From NCBI GenBank assembly GCA_963678705.1, contig OY783203.1:28564535-28628534 (forward strand): a DNA stretch of 64,000 bases, given 5' to 3'. Position numbers and translations under genes: made by a program. The notes beneath the pieces are model-generated. The model searched no databases, was not told the origin of the DNA, and was given only the letters and a program-made list of their open reading frames with translations. Positions 37,968 through 50,395 of this stretch are shown one piece after another. The DNA comes from Panorpa germanica (lineage: Eukaryota > Arthropoda > Insecta > Mecoptera > Panorpidae). Numbering within the stretch: position 1 is the stretch's first letter; every line of letters begins with the position of its first letter.

Positions 37968-38065
37968 GTATGACCAGGACTGTAAATGGTACAGTGGTCG
38001 AGAACTTTTAATTTCGGGTTTGATCCCCGGACCCGCGCTATATCTTCTGGGTAAGGATGAAGTCT
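37968..38065 (+). mobile_element. tRNA-derived SINE, copy C (head fragment)
   Basis: GTACAGTGGTCGAGAACTTT is followed by the B box GGTTTGATCC at 38017-38026 and CCCGGACCCGCGCTATATCT, matching the head of copy B in plus orientation. The body is lost. Confidence 0.65.
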
Positions 38066-38507
38066 GTACAAGAAGTAATATAAATTTAATAGACAAATGC
38101 GTATTAAAATTAATGCGTGAATTTCTGTCTGGACTTATTAAACAATTCTATTAAAATGGTTTTAACATATGCTTTAGAAATGTTCTATAATTTATAAAGT
38201 GTTTTTAAGAGTGCAATATGCCAAAGTGTCAATCTTCAAAGTGCCTACAGTTTCACATTTAATAACATATTCAAGTTTACGCTTTCAAATTTAAATAACG
38301 AAACGGGTAATCATGTTTGTTGTTTATAACACTCTATACCTGAACTAATTTTATTAGGAAATGTACTGATTTGATTTTTCTTTATTATTAATAGAAAACT
38401 GGTTGCGCAAAAAGTAAAAACATAGATGTTACCTTACATTCACGTAATATATTACTTAATTAACACCTAGTACATAATATTTAATCTAAAAAGGCTTACT
38501 TTATAGC

Positions 38508-40142
38508 CAGGGCCGTCTTTAACCTATTGGAGGCCCTGGGCATGTTAGGATAATGGGGCCCCTATGACTTTGACAGAACACTATTTTGTTAGAATAGACA
38601 AAGAAACTAGATAAACAAGGTTAAATATTTATTTTTAATAACAATCACATGAAACGAATAGATAAATGTAATATAGTCCACAAAACTAACACTTTTAACA
38701 TTTACAGATTAGTGCTTAAAATTCTATGTTATTTGAAGAGGAACCCTTCTAGATTTCAGATGGGCAAAATCGTTAATCACTTCTTCAAAATCTATGCTTT
38801 TTAGCACATCAGATTCTATGGACATCAGCGACAAATTGGTTAATCTCTCTTGAAGCATTGTACTTCTTAATTCATTTTTAATTCTTTTTAATTTGGAGAA
38901 GGAGCGTTCTCCACTGCAGTTAGTTACCATCATGCTTAAAAAGATTCTCAATGCGATTTCTACATTTGGAAATGTGTCTTCAATTTTGTTTTCTTTCAAA
39001 AGTTGATATATTTTTAATATACAATCCTTATTTTCACTGTCATCAATTCTCAAGTATTCTGTTAAATGCAAACATTCTATTTCTAACTCTTTCTCATTAA
39101 CATCTTCATAATAAAATTCAGCAAATTCTTTGCAACTTTGTCTCAACTTTTCAGAATTGAGAGTTTTCAAGCGAAAAAATAAATCAAAACGTTTACTGAT
39201 ATTCTTATACGAACTTAATCGCTGTTTAGACGTCGAAAAAAAATTCTCAAGGACATCCACACAATTTGTTCATGGAAACTCAAGGTATTAAGAAGGAGGA
39301 TTTGGATCCATCATACCACACTTATTTAGTACGAAAAGAATCGTCATGTTGCGAATGCCTTCTCTGTCTATATTGCGAATGGATATTTGACAAATTATTG
39401 TTTTTATGTAGAATATACGGAAGTAATAATGAAGAAGTCTTCATTTATAATAAAAAAACCTCAATGTGAACTGAAGTTCTCAAAAAAACAAATCTATCAG
39501 ATCACAAATTCCATTGTTTTATTAAAATTCATTGTAAATAAATAAAATGTGTACATATTATTAGCATTTATATTAGACTGGGCCAAAATAATCAAGTATT
39601 TTTTTTTTAAAGGTACATTGAAAATCTTATTCGGGATGAAAAAAAAAGTTTGACCCCTTAAAATCAAAATTAACAGGTCTATCATCGCAATTTTAGATTT
39701 TTATTCTTCTTTCAAATTCTGTTTTAAGAACTTCTAAACCATCAAGCTAAAAAAATTGAACTATATTTATGCTTATAGGAAATTAAATGCTCTACAAAAA
39801 ATGATGAGTGTACTACTGATGATTTTTCTTTAAAATGGGTATGTGCTTAGTATACCATTATATATTTAAATTTATCTAAGCATGCTGAAGTCGGAAAGCC
39901 TAATTTTTGGGCGAGAGTAGAATAGCTTCGCGCATTTACGAGTAAAAGCGAGTAAGTTGGTATTTTAGTCAGTAATTTAGGTTCGATTTCTTCGAATCAA
40001 ATAAGTTTTTTGGTAATAAATATTGGTTATCGTTTGATGATCTGACAGGAACTAGGAACTTTGTATTTGATCTGAGGGGGGCCCTATCGATCGCGGGGCC
40101 CTGGGCACTTGCCCAAAGTGCCCAATGGGAAAGAGGGGTCTG
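38508..40142 (-). mobile_element. hAT transposon (Zaphod/ZMYM-like) with 8-bp target duplication
   Basis: It starts CAGGGCCGTCTTTAACCTAT; the right end read on the complement is CAGACCCCTCTTTCCC, giving typical short hAT terminal repeats. Subterminal GGCCCTGGGCA and GGGGCCC words mirror each other. It is flanked by identical 8-mers TTTATAGC at 38500-38507 and 40143-40150. It carries only the C-terminal part of the transposase on the minus strand (38724-39260). At 1635 bases it is an internally deleted, non-autonomous copy. Confidence 0.88.
38724..39260 (-). pseudogene. hAT transposase C-terminal fragment (hATC dimerisation domain)
   Basis: The 178-residue frame ends with L-S-M-M-V-T-N-C-S-G-E-R-S-F-S-K-L-K-R-I and then N-E-L-R-S-T-M, L-T-N-L-S-L-M-S-I-E: the hATC dimerisation motif in the form seen in ZMYM1-like/Zaphod transposases. 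The zinc finger, the RNase-H-like catalytic domain and the true N terminus are missing, so the first methionine near 39260 is probably only an internal residue. A full family protein is several hundred residues longer. It cannot work as a transposase. Confidence 0.88.
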
Positions 40143-40379
40143 TTTATAGCTATTTTTAAGAGTCTTCTTATGATTTTATAATCCTAAAAAAAGGTATTTA
40201 TTTATCAGAAAGCAGTAGAATAGATCACAAGACATTAGATATTAGGTAACATTGATTGGAACTTTATATAAATTTATCTAAAATTCAAAAGATCATTTCA
40301 ACTTGGTGCGACCTTGTTTTAAACATGTATTCGTTATACATAGAAACTCTCAAATCAAGTAATAAAATACAGATTTTAG

Positions 40380-40433
40380 TTTCTTATAATTTAGGGCGCC
40401 CTCTTACATGTCCTGGGCCAGGGGACGGCCCTG
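40380..40433. mobile_element. Solo terminal piece of a second hAT-like element
   Basis: The complement reads CAGGGCCGTCCCCTGGCCCA from 40433 inward, then AGGACATGTAAGAGGGCGCC. This start is close to that of the 38508 element but the following bases differ, and it lies outside that element's target duplication. No matching left end was found, so it is a remnant of a related insertion. Confidence 0.6.
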
Positions 40434-40837
40434 CATGTTTCTGAAAATTACTTTATTAAAGTAAATTTGATCATAAAATACAGCCGTACAATAGTTTTCC
40501 GCACTGATTATGGGGCGCTTCCTTTGGACCAAGGTATTTTATTTGTAGTAGTCCCTTGACATTTCACCCCTAGACATTCTGGGTTTTGAGAATGACCCTC
40601 GGAAGTTCTAACCCTGTGACTATGACTATTAGGGGAGAACACACCATCTGTTATACTCGTAGCTTGGTTATGACTCAGAATTGTTAAGCTACGTTTTATG
40701 TGCATAACGATTGGGTGGATGCCTATTTTATTATGTTGAATATTTTGCACCTTTGTAAAAGCGTGTTGTTCTTCAATTCAAACTTAGTCCTAACTAATTT
40801 GTCCTGAGAGTGGCTAAGACCATTAATGCTTCTGTGC

Positions 40838-40965
40838 TGGGTTTGGTTTTTATCAAAATTAATTTGGTTATGCGCTTATAATCGTAACAAATATAAAGCA
40901 GCGGTGTAGTTCACATTACGCCACGCATTATTGTGGCAAGTCGTTAGTGATAGACCGACATTAAA
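40838..40965 (+). mobile_element. tRNA-derived SINE, copy G (degenerate body)
   Basis: Plus-strand GCTGGGTTTGGTTTT, AGCGGTGTAGTTCACATTA, and GTCGTTAGTGATAG followed by CGACATTAAA match the body of the SINE at 11699-11948 read in the same sense. The head is mostly lost. Confidence 0.6.
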
Positions 40966-43900
40966 GAATAGAAAATTGTATTTTAAATATTTTCAAATTA
41001 TTTACGAAATTGCAATGAAGCGTTATAATGTACATAGCATTTATTTCTAAACGGTTACGTAGATGCTATATTTATGATTACGGTATGATACTATTAATAA
41101 CAAAAAAAAATTGAAATAATATTCAATAATAATTTGAAAGAGTATTAAAAATACGATCTACTCATAAAATTTCGTTTATTTTTTTAAGATAAATACTTTA
41201 AACGGGATTATACTTTGACGCATGCGCATATTTCTTGTTTTGGGAAACGCCTTTCGATATAACCTCACTTTTGGGATAAAAGATAGTGTGACATTGAAAC
41301 TTCACATGTGACATTTACATTTTTGCAGACTCATTTGATTTTAATTAATACCTCTAATAAATGTTGTATTGCTAATCTGGTAAATGTATAATACGAGTAT
41401 TAACTAGATACTTAACCTAAAAGCTTTTTGTTTAGTAATTGTAACATATATTTAAAATTATATTTCGAATTATGTAATTAGAAAAAACACAAGATAAGTC
41501 GGTTTAAACGATTTGATAAAGGTTATGGGCATGGGTTAGTTTACTACAGATATTTTAAATCAAGTGCTGCTATTATTTGTAAATAGTGCAAGTTATGTTT
41601 CACCGCCATTTTCTTCAGCAATTTTGAACCGGTCTAGATCAATACTTAGCCTCATGCATACACTTCTTAATTCTCGTATTATTTAGCAGTGAAACTTTAT
41701 TATTAGCCAGAAATAACGTCAACAACCGTGTTACTTTTATATTACGAATATTTCGTTTTGAGGTTATAATTGCAATATAAAATGTACGTAATTTCAATCA
41801 TGCATATCGACTAAATATATTTATGTAATATTTACGTAGTTTGTCTAAACGTGTTATTGAGTATCTATTAAATCTTAGTAATATTTTCAGTGACAGTTGT
41901 CGTAATTTTTTTTTAGGTTATGTCGTTGATTTTTAGAAGTGATATATAGTAGATTCAATATAATGTTATATTATTTCTTGCTATAGTAAATGTGTTACGC
42001 ATATATTTAGCAATAAATGAGGATCTAAAAGAATATTGCATGTCAGCTGATATGAGAGGCGTAACCGCTTACACACATCAGATGATATTTGTAAAGACTT
42101 TACCTTATAGTGAGATAGCATCTGTAAAGATCAATACATTTATCGTACATTTGCAAAAACGTTGACCCTTCTGATTTTTGTAATACGCTGAATTTTCTAT
42201 AATGGCCAACTTTGTAAGTGTTATACAATAAAATGTGCAGTGAAATATATTTAATAAAACACATTTCCAATTAAAGTAGGGTTATGTATTTGTTGTTAAA
42301 AACCACATAATTCAATTATATTTGACAAAATATTTATAAAATTCAGTAATTGTTTCGATACAGTTTCTCCAAACTAACATTTAAACATATAACGTATTTT
42401 ATTTTTATATTAAAAAGTAATGTAACATGTACCATATAGGAAAATTCAGTATGTTTGACAGTTTCTGTGACACATGTAGCGCCATCTATGAGAGAGCTTT
42501 CAAACTAATTTTAGTGACACTTTATTTTGTGTGACATATAGTAATAAATAAAAGTCAAATAATTTTAATTCTGTCAATATATATATATATCAACTAAATA
42601 TGTTTAAATAAAAATGCATTTTTTTAAATAAAAACAAACGTTAGAGAAGGTTTATTTAATTAGATTTATTAACCTTTGTGTTTACATTTGATTATAGTTT
42701 GACGTTTTGCAGTCATTTCGATTTGTTATGTGTTACATACTCGGGTATTAGCTGGATAATTAAACATTTCTTACTATTGTGTAATATACTTTACATGTAA
42801 CTACTACACAGATACAAGCGTGCATCATATTGCTCCTCCATCCGTTATCTGAGTGCTTCTCTTAACTTGCCGATATCAAAATGGCGAATCAACTCGTGAA
42901 ATGCTCATGTAGCCTTGCTGCTATAATTTGGAAAAACTAAAGCATAACCTTGTTTTGAGGCTGCGTTTGTTCTAAATACTTAGATACGGTTCCAAATTTA
43001 TTTATTTATTTATTATTTTTTCTAAGAGAAAAGTACCGATCAATAATAAAGTGAATTCTAGAATAAAATTCAGAAAATATTGAATAAACGTTTCGACGAC
43101 ATACATTACAATGACAGATCCTAAATGTGTGTTTTTTAGGCGTTTGTAATAATTCGCCATCACATTTTTAATACTAATATTTAAAAATACTTACTCTTAG
43201 ACTAACTACAATTAGGTTCTGGGCTACCCGCTAAATACAAGAGAAGGTATATTACCTTAAATACATGCAAAATTTACCAAAATGAAACCTGATAATATTT
43301 TATGATTTCAATAACAATAAAATAGGTTGTAGAGCGTTGTTTGGGGAGTTTGGACCTTATAGAGATCTATAGGCTGGCTAGAGCGTATTTGCGATCTGTC
43401 GGCGGTATCCAAGTTCTCGAACGGCAAATGTCGCTCAGTTCCTTTTAATAGCTTAGAACTTTTTTAGATTACATTTATTCTAAAACTACACTATTGAATT
43501 ACATATAAATTGATTAAATATTTTAATTGATGAGAATACTAGTTACGACACTAAGTAAATGTAACTCGCGGTTTTAGTTATAAAAAAATATGTGTATTTT
43601 TTATTTTATGTTTATGCACCAAAAGCGTGCGTTACGTTTGAATGTTGAATTAATAAGAAGGAAATAGGGACAAATACATAGTGCCGACCCTAGAGAAGTG
43701 ACTCATATAAACAAAGGATGTTTACATAAACAGTATTATGGTTTGCCCACAGAGCGTAGTGTATACAAAACAACTAGGCATAAAACATAAATGAATTAAG
43801 ACAAAGAAATCTTAAAACTAACAATAATTAAAAATAAAGGCAAAATATTGATATACAAATATGAATATTGCATGCATTTATGAACAAGCGTTTTATATTT

Positions 43901-44294
43901 AGTTATATGCATAACAAAAATTACCTGTTACGTAATTTATTTAAAAGATATATTTCGCCTACGTTTTGAAAAAGCCATTTGAGTATTGACATACTCATAA
44001 CACTTCTTATTAAGGATTACATAATCTTAAGAAGGCCTTTTTAATGATTAAAGGCTTAGAAATAGGACCGTTTTTGATTAAATATTATTAGGTTTTGCTA
44101 AGTAAAATATAAAATGAATGTAAGGTAATATTCGTTTGTGAACGTTTTGTGTTTAGCGGTTTAGCGGGTTAGTTATCTTTTCACTACATTAATGTATATC
44201 ACGGTTAATATCGGTTACGTAAATATTAGACATATTTTCAGAGTTGAAATCACGACGAATGGGATTGTGAAGCATATCTCAATTTCTATAAAAC
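40966..44294. other. Non-coding DNA
   Basis: No gene recognised across this long interval. It includes a diverged copy of the dispersed repeat seen at 6200-6345 (about 44000-44135). CGCATGCGCA-type words occur at 41219. Confidence 0.45.
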
Positions 44295-44715
44295 TGTGCA
44301 ATATATTGATAAAGTTGACTACTAGAACCTCAAACGTCCAATTCTTTCTTAATAACTCTCTATATATTAGGAGATATTAACAATTAATTATTAAAGGGCT
44401 CCAACGTTATAGAAAATTCCAATACGCCCGCGAAGTTGTCATCACTTTTATACAACACAGTGTAAACGAGATAGCATACTTATCACAGAACTCTTATACA
44501 TATAACAATCGCATCCACCAATAGCGCGACATGCTACGTCATAAATATGGCCGACATCTCTAGCGCTAAAACAACAATTTCAATTTTTAATTGCTGTATG
44601 TCCGTCAACATTTAGATATTTAATAAAATGAAAATGCTAATGTACATTTATTACCGTCTACTTCAATCAGCAATTAAAAAATCGACCACTAAAAAATGAG
44701 GACACATGAATTTTA
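44295..44715 (+). repeat. Dispersed repeat family R3, copy 2
   Basis: It is the partner of 15484-15885 with the same block order (ATATATTGATAAAGTTG, ATGGCCGACATCTCT, TCCGTCAACATTTAGAT, AAAAATCGACC). A short piece of its first block also occurs near 61655. Confidence 0.7.
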
Positions 44716-45957
44716 GTGGTGGCATTAAGGTGTTCAGACTCGATTTTCAACCAGTTAAAATTGCAATTTGAAACAAATGAATCTACCTAATTAAGCGAGT
44801 GTATATACTTAGATCTAGTCTGCAAAGTAAAGGACATTTTAACACCATTTATAGTACATTTCCGTTCATACTCCTACTTAAGTACATAAATTTTATTATC
44901 TATAAATACTTCATATGCTTGAAGTTTCAAAATATTTAAACGCTTGAAACGTCTATTGGTTTCGCGCTTGAGACGCGTGATTACACGGAACTTTTGCATA
45001 CAGAAGACAGCTGGGGTTTAAAAGAGCTTCAGTAAACACGAATCAAGTCAAGTCAAAACGAAGATATATCTACCATGTGCCATGTCTGTACAACCAGAGT
45101 CTCTGCCTACCGCCTACCGCCTACCGCCTTTGCCACCCGTACCTCCTTTCCATTATCCTTTCTTCCACTCAGATCCCTTCTATCTCTCAAGCCTTACCCT
45201 TTTGGCTTATACGGTGAACATTGTTGCGGTATTTATTGACTTATGTTATGTTCGCGAATTCACTCAAATCATACATTCCAATTGCTGATAAATATATACT
45301 CTATATATTATATATACATATATATAACACAATTTATTTCACATAATTTATTTGTATAGTAAGGGAAAAAAGTTGTAAACAATTTTTTTTAGAGTGTACA
45401 TATGTACTGTATGTAGTGAAACGTATAATTTAGTAATAACTCAATATATTTTACATTTACATGCAGTTAAGGTTTATTAAACATAAAAAAAATTACCTGT
45501 TACATACAGAATGTCTTAAAAACCTCAGACGTATTGAATAAGCCTAGCATGACCTTAGTAAAAGTTCCATGGTTTTCGAGATATCGTCAGTTTAAATTTT
45601 TCTTTTAAATTCTCTATTTTTTAACATTGTTAGTGCCAGTATTTTCTTGAATAGCTCTCTCTTTTAGTTTTTTTATTTCTACGCTATCGTCAATAGTTAC
45701 TTAAGACGACACAAGCATAATTTTGTCTAAACATAAGATATTCAAGTTTTAAATAATATTTTATATGAAGTACCCTACCCGTATTTTGTATTGACTGGTT
45801 TATGACAGTGTTTACGTATTCATGAATCGACAGCGCATGCGCTCTTGTAGTTAACACTTAAGTATTTAACCATTCATGACGAAAAGGACTTTATTCAATA
45901 TTTTGAGTTTGATTTTAACAATAAAATTAACTGCTGCAATAATTACCACTTTATTTA
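44716..45957. other. Non-coding DNA with a CTACCGC tandem patch
   Basis: Three tandem CTACCGC units at about 45107-45127 and a pyrimidine-rich patch give a proline-rich frame at 45082-45288. It has no splice context and I do not call it. TA-rich runs lie at 45295-45325. Confidence 0.45.
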
Positions 45958-46150
45958 TTTAATTTATTTAACGTATGCCTATTTCCTATGCCTCAGTCCT
46001 ATCACTGACGATCTCCTAACAATGTTGGCAGTATTTATAATGTTGTGGCCTCATATATGAGACCTACATCGGTGAATATAAGTTTTATGATTATTAGAGC
46101 CGGAAGATACAGCAGTCTGTCGTTAAGCATAAATGGTCTCTGTTACATCT
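45958..46150 (-). mobile_element. tRNA-derived SINE, copy D (diverged)
   Basis: The complement contains the SINE body blocks GTCAGTGATAGGACTGAG and GAGGCCACAACATTATAAAT and a degraded head near 46100-46150 (GACAGACTGCTGTATCTTCC). Confidence 0.72.
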
Positions 46151-46320
46151 CAATATTAATGAATATTGTATTTTTAAAATATCTGTCTGGTTTGAAATAC
46201 TTTTCGATCGCTCCAGCTATAGGGTTTAGCGAATTCATGTTTTATGTGCTACTTTATCATCTTTTGCATCTTTATCACATTTTTATACTTATGAGTATTA
46301 TGCAATAGGAATTACGAGAA

Positions 46321-46425
46321 ACAGGTAGAAAATGTAATGCTTTAATTAGCTTGTAGTAAGATAGAAAATGTGAAGGAATTAGCTAGTGGCAAGCTAGCAA
46401 ATGCGCAAGATAATATTCTACCTGT
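46321..46425. mobile_element. Tiny MITE family T1, second end-to-end copy
   Basis: The ends are ACAGGTAGAAAATGTAATG and the mirrored TTCTACCTGT, 105 bases, with internal AATTAGCTAGTGGCAAGCTA. Confidence 0.75.
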
Positions 46426-46754
46426 GTTTAACGTATAATATGTATTACTGAAATATAATGATGATTACTATATATACATCAATGGTTTTTTATGTTAATA
46501 CACTGTACAATCAATAGAAGGTAAACACTAAAGTTTCTAGGTTATGTAAATTTTACTTTTATGTTTACTGACTTAGTATCAAAATCCATATAAAGAGGGA
46601 AGATATAAGACTTTGTGCATTGTCTTTCAGACGGACTATTTCCAAATAGTAAACTTCTTTTTTCTTTGTGAGACTGTTTATCGAGACTGTTTAAAGAAAT
46701 AAATAATAAAAAGAGTTATATAGCATTTACATCAAAGTGTATTTTCTACTAGTT

Positions 46755-46974
46755 CAGTAGCGGATTTAGGTACAAGCGTATAAGATGCGTACTTGCTCTT
46801 CCAGCTTCCGAGTACCCCAAAAAAGTCAATTGTGACTAGATACAACTAAATTCACCGGAAGGCACTAGACTATTACTAGATAATTTACAAAACTGAAACA
46901 AAATATAGTTAAAATGTATTTCTATTTTTCCTGTATTATTTTTAAGGGCCTCCATCAACCTAAATCCGCTACTG
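46755..46974. mobile_element. hAT-like MITE (CAGTAGCGGATTTAGG ends)
   Basis: CAGTAGCGGATTTAGG at the left mirrors CCTAAATCCGCTACTG at the right, a perfect 16-base terminal inverted repeat enclosing 220 non-coding bases. CAGTRGCGGATTTAGG ends are typical of hAT-derived MITEs. The flanking octamers do not match, so the target duplication has decayed or the copy was rearranged. Confidence 0.8.
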
Positions 46975-47093
46975 ACAATGTTTTAATTATGTTTATTTTT
47001 TTTTTTTTTTTGTGTGTCTTTATTTATCATAAGGACAGTCATATAAACATTTTACTAACTAAGCGACGCATGTCCAAAATTTTATATCACATC

Positions 47094-47202
47094 CAGTGGC
47101 GTAGTATCGATTAAAGCAAGTGTAACAACTGGGTTAATAATTGTTAGAGTCTCTGTCTTGTTACTTACACGCCCACACTGCTATGTTGATGCTACGCCAC
47201 TG
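47094..47202. mobile_element. hAT-like MITE (CAGTGGCGTAG ends)
   Basis: CAGTGGCGTAGTATCGA at the left mirrors GATGCTACGCCACTG at the right, enclosing 109 non-coding bases. It lies just upstream of the host exon at 47300 and 120 bases from the previous MITE. No exact flanking octamer was found. Confidence 0.78.
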
Positions 47203-47299
47203 GTTTTATAACTAAATTTAACAAAGATAAATATTTAACCATTGATTGTTTTTGTTTTGCCATTGCTTATACGTTTTTGATGTTGTTTGTTTCGGGCAG

Positions 47300-47484
47300 A
47301 GGGCTTCGACGTCGAGGGGCATCGTCCTTCCTTAGAGGAGCCGGACCCGGAGTCCGAGATTTCCCAGTCGGCCCCGACGGTGCCCCCTTTAACGGACCCC
47401 GCGCCCACCAAACAGCCAAGTACGTTCAAATATGTAGTGTTGTTGTTTCTGTTGTTTAGTCTAGTAATATACATAGTTTGTTGA
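47300..47484 (+). CDS. Terminal coding exon: acidic/proline stalk plus C-terminal membrane helix
   Basis: A pyrimidine-rich tract and acceptor (TTTCGGGCAG, AG at 47298-47299) precede the exon. With two bases completing a codon from the previous exon, the frame reads G-F-D-V-E-G-H-R-P-S-L-E-E-P-D-P-E-S-E-I, then a Ser/Pro/Thr-rich stretch to T-K-Q-P-S-T-F, then K-Y-V-V-L-L-F-L-L-F-S-L-V-I-Y-I-V-C before TGA at 47482-47484. So an acidic, proline-rich linker is followed by one membrane helix ending at the C terminus, as in tail-anchored proteins or short-tailed type I proteins. GC content is far above the surroundings. The +1 frame from the same acceptor is also open (to TAG at 47457-47459) but is G/R/P-rich without a helix. 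Family not recognised. Confidence 0.6.
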
Positions 47485-47653
47485 ATTTTGTTTTTGTTTT
47501 TGTTTTTGTTTTTGTAATTATTAATGTTTAGTTTGAATTGTAATTTGTTGATATAGTTGTTGTTATAGTTTATTATTAGCATGAGTAATAACTACACAAA
47601 ATTTTAAAAATATATTATTCTTTCATTGCACCTGTACTGGAATTCTTAATAAA
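47485..47653 (+). other. Probable 3' UTR with AATAAA
   Basis: After the stop come four tandem TTTTTG units (about 47490-47515) and then AATAAA at 47648-47653, a good polyadenylation signal about 165 bases past the stop. This supports the exon being a transcript end. Confidence 0.5.
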
Positions 47654-50028
47654 GTTTTTATAATTTTTTAAAATCAATATTAAAAATTGATTACAACAAA
47701 ATTGTAAAGGGCTTATTGACAATACAATTGAATACAGCTTTTTTGCTTCTTTATTAAAAAAGATAATAAATTCGTGTATTTTCAAAAACTTTATTGTATA
47801 ACCTTGAAAATATGTAACATTTGCATATTTTACTGTCATATTTCTTAAAGTTATTATACAGTTTTTGTCTTCAAACTTAGTTCTACTCAGTCACAACTTT
47901 TAAAAATAATTGTTCATGAAACCGTGAAATGCAAATATTGTTTTCGGTTCACCAAAATAAACGAAAAATATTTTTCTAAGGGGATATTTGTAAATACCGT
48001 CACACTGAAAGGAAGAAGGGTCAGGGGGGAAGGGGATTGTAAGCTTCGTGTCGATACATCTAAACAAGACCCCTATTTTGTGATGTTTGTTAACGTTTGA
48101 CGATTTTCCAAAGGCCTGTATCAGTCACATACACTTTTTTTAAATATGTATTTGAGTGCATCAATTTTCAGCAGTTATTAACACTTAATACAACATATAC
48201 ATTTATAAACATTTACAATACATAATTTACAACTTATAAACAGTGTATTTAAAATAAAGAGATAAACAAATTTGTTTCATTGATAAAGTCTGAGTACTGA
48301 AAGTTTTTTAGACTTTCGCTGCATTCTAATATCTGCTTATAGTCTTCAGACATATTACAGTTTTGTCTGTGCAATGAGTACTTGGAGAATTAAAGAATAA
48401 TTTGCTTTACTGTTAGTGAACTGTAACATTGTTCACATGCCTTGGCACGATCCTAAATAGCCTAATTGAGAAAATACAGGCATTTGAAAAATCATCAGAA
48501 GTTACCGGACCCCAGTTTAACAGTTACTAGGGGTCTAAAATTAGGCTAAAAAACAAAATAACTAAATAGACTAAAATAAATTTCTTTTTTCATATATGTG
48601 ATATCACAAGGGTGAGGGGGTTCGGTCTTGTTCCACAATATCTGTTAATGGGAACATAAAATTATTCAATTTACAAAATTTCAGTAAATAACATTATTTG
48701 AAAACCGATTTTCAATCCGTTTTGAGATCTACCTACTGACCTTGCTTAAAGTACATATCTAATAAATTCGAGAGCATGCTCATTAATTGTTGAAGGACAC
48801 GTAGTGTTACCGTCTGTTATTCATACACACTCGTAATAATGCTAAGATGTTAAGTTAACCTTAATAAACGGATTGTTGAAGTGCGGAGGGGGGGGGGGGT
48901 GTTAGAATGTATTAGTGCGTTCAATTTCACGAATAGAAGTAAATCCGCTCATCAGATTTAACTTTTCGGTTGCGTTGTGGGTGTGCAGTTTAGCACCCGT
49001 TAGGAATTATTTAGGATTATGACTATATTCCTTTAGGAAGGTCTTATTTGTCTAGAACAGTAAATTATCATTCATTAAATGCTATTGTCTTATATTTAAT
49101 ATTAAAAGGTACATTCATAACGTGAAATTATTATTTTAGTGTCTACGTAGAAACATAATGTTTGATATTTATCAAAAATTCTCCTAAAGACCACAACCTC
49201 AATTTTTTTTATTGTTAACAATGCTTTGAACCTCTTTGTCATTTAGAAAAAGTTAATTCTTCTGTATGGTACAACAAAAACAGTCTATTTTACAAAAAAA
49301 CGGAGGCAAGCATTGAAAGGTTAACTTAATGGTTAAAATTATCGAATAGATGCAATGATTTGGCGTGAGAGTTTAAGACAAAGGTTATTTAAGATAGCCT
49401 TGAGTGCAATTATAACTAAATACAATTGATTTCGCGTGGGAACTAAAAAAAATTACCTCTATTTCTTCTGTGGCAAGCGAATAATTCTGCAAGTATTATT
49501 TATACATTTTTTGCACTATAGTATAGTGTAGTGACTATACAATGTATACACTTATGATCCTTATGACAAATATACACAAGGTTCATTTCACAATAATGTT
49601 CATTTCCCCAAAAGCAGAATGACAGTGTTAAATATTACACGAAATTAATTTCCTTATTTATAATGTTACAAAGGTAACAAGAACCTAATATTCTTACAAA
49701 AATTCCAATCTTAATTAACGCCTTTTTAATTAAAATAAGAAATTAACTTGACTGCATTATTCTAAAATAAGAAACTCATTTCATTTTAAAAATATTAGGT
49801 AATTAAGTTGTCTCGTAATTATAAAAATAAATTGACATCAAATATCAAATTGTAGAAATCTTTTCTAGAAAAGTTTTTTGAAGAACTCAGAAGTGGGAGT
49901 AGGAGTAGGTGGACAGATGTTTCGTGTTGAAGTTTGATTAAAGAAATATAAATCGAGTGGGTGGGGTGAGAAAAATATGAGACGTGTTCATAGTCGTATT
50001 TACATGCAATAAAACATTAATTGTGATG
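47654..50028. other. Non-coding DNA
   Basis: No gene seen. It includes the poly-G run at 48888-48899 and G-rich patches near 48025. About 49660-49770 may be a diverged dispersed-repeat piece. Confidence 0.45.
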
Positions 50029-50057
50029 TCAGTCAGTCAGTCAGTCAGTCAGTCAGT
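50029..50057 (+). repeat. (CAGT)n microsatellite
   Basis: About seven perfect tandem tetranucleotide units. Confidence 0.92.
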
Positions 50058-50395
50058 AGTCACTGTGAAGAAACAACGTAAACATGCAATGCTAAAAAGT
50101 TTATCTTTGAGAAAGCTTTTTATTTATTTTATCTTATTCTTAATTAAAACAAAACTCTGTATAAAGCTTTAAAGAACCTTCTGAGATGCTGCGAAAAAGA
50201 TTTCAAAATTTGCTTGACCATTCAAAATCTTTGACCATCTTGTTGAGGAAAAAGTATTTTGTAACGGGGGTTGATGAGGTTGAGAAGAAAATTCGTGGTA
50301 AATGGCTTCGACTTTAAAAATGGTGATAAATATATATCGACGCGAGCAAAACGGCAACCACGCGGGAAACTAATGTTGGGACTACAAGTTAGTTT

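Noticed and set aside
45082-45288. Proline-rich 68-residue frame
   Set aside because: It is driven by a CTACCGC tandem repeat and pyrimidine-rich sequence; no acceptor, donor or domain supports it.
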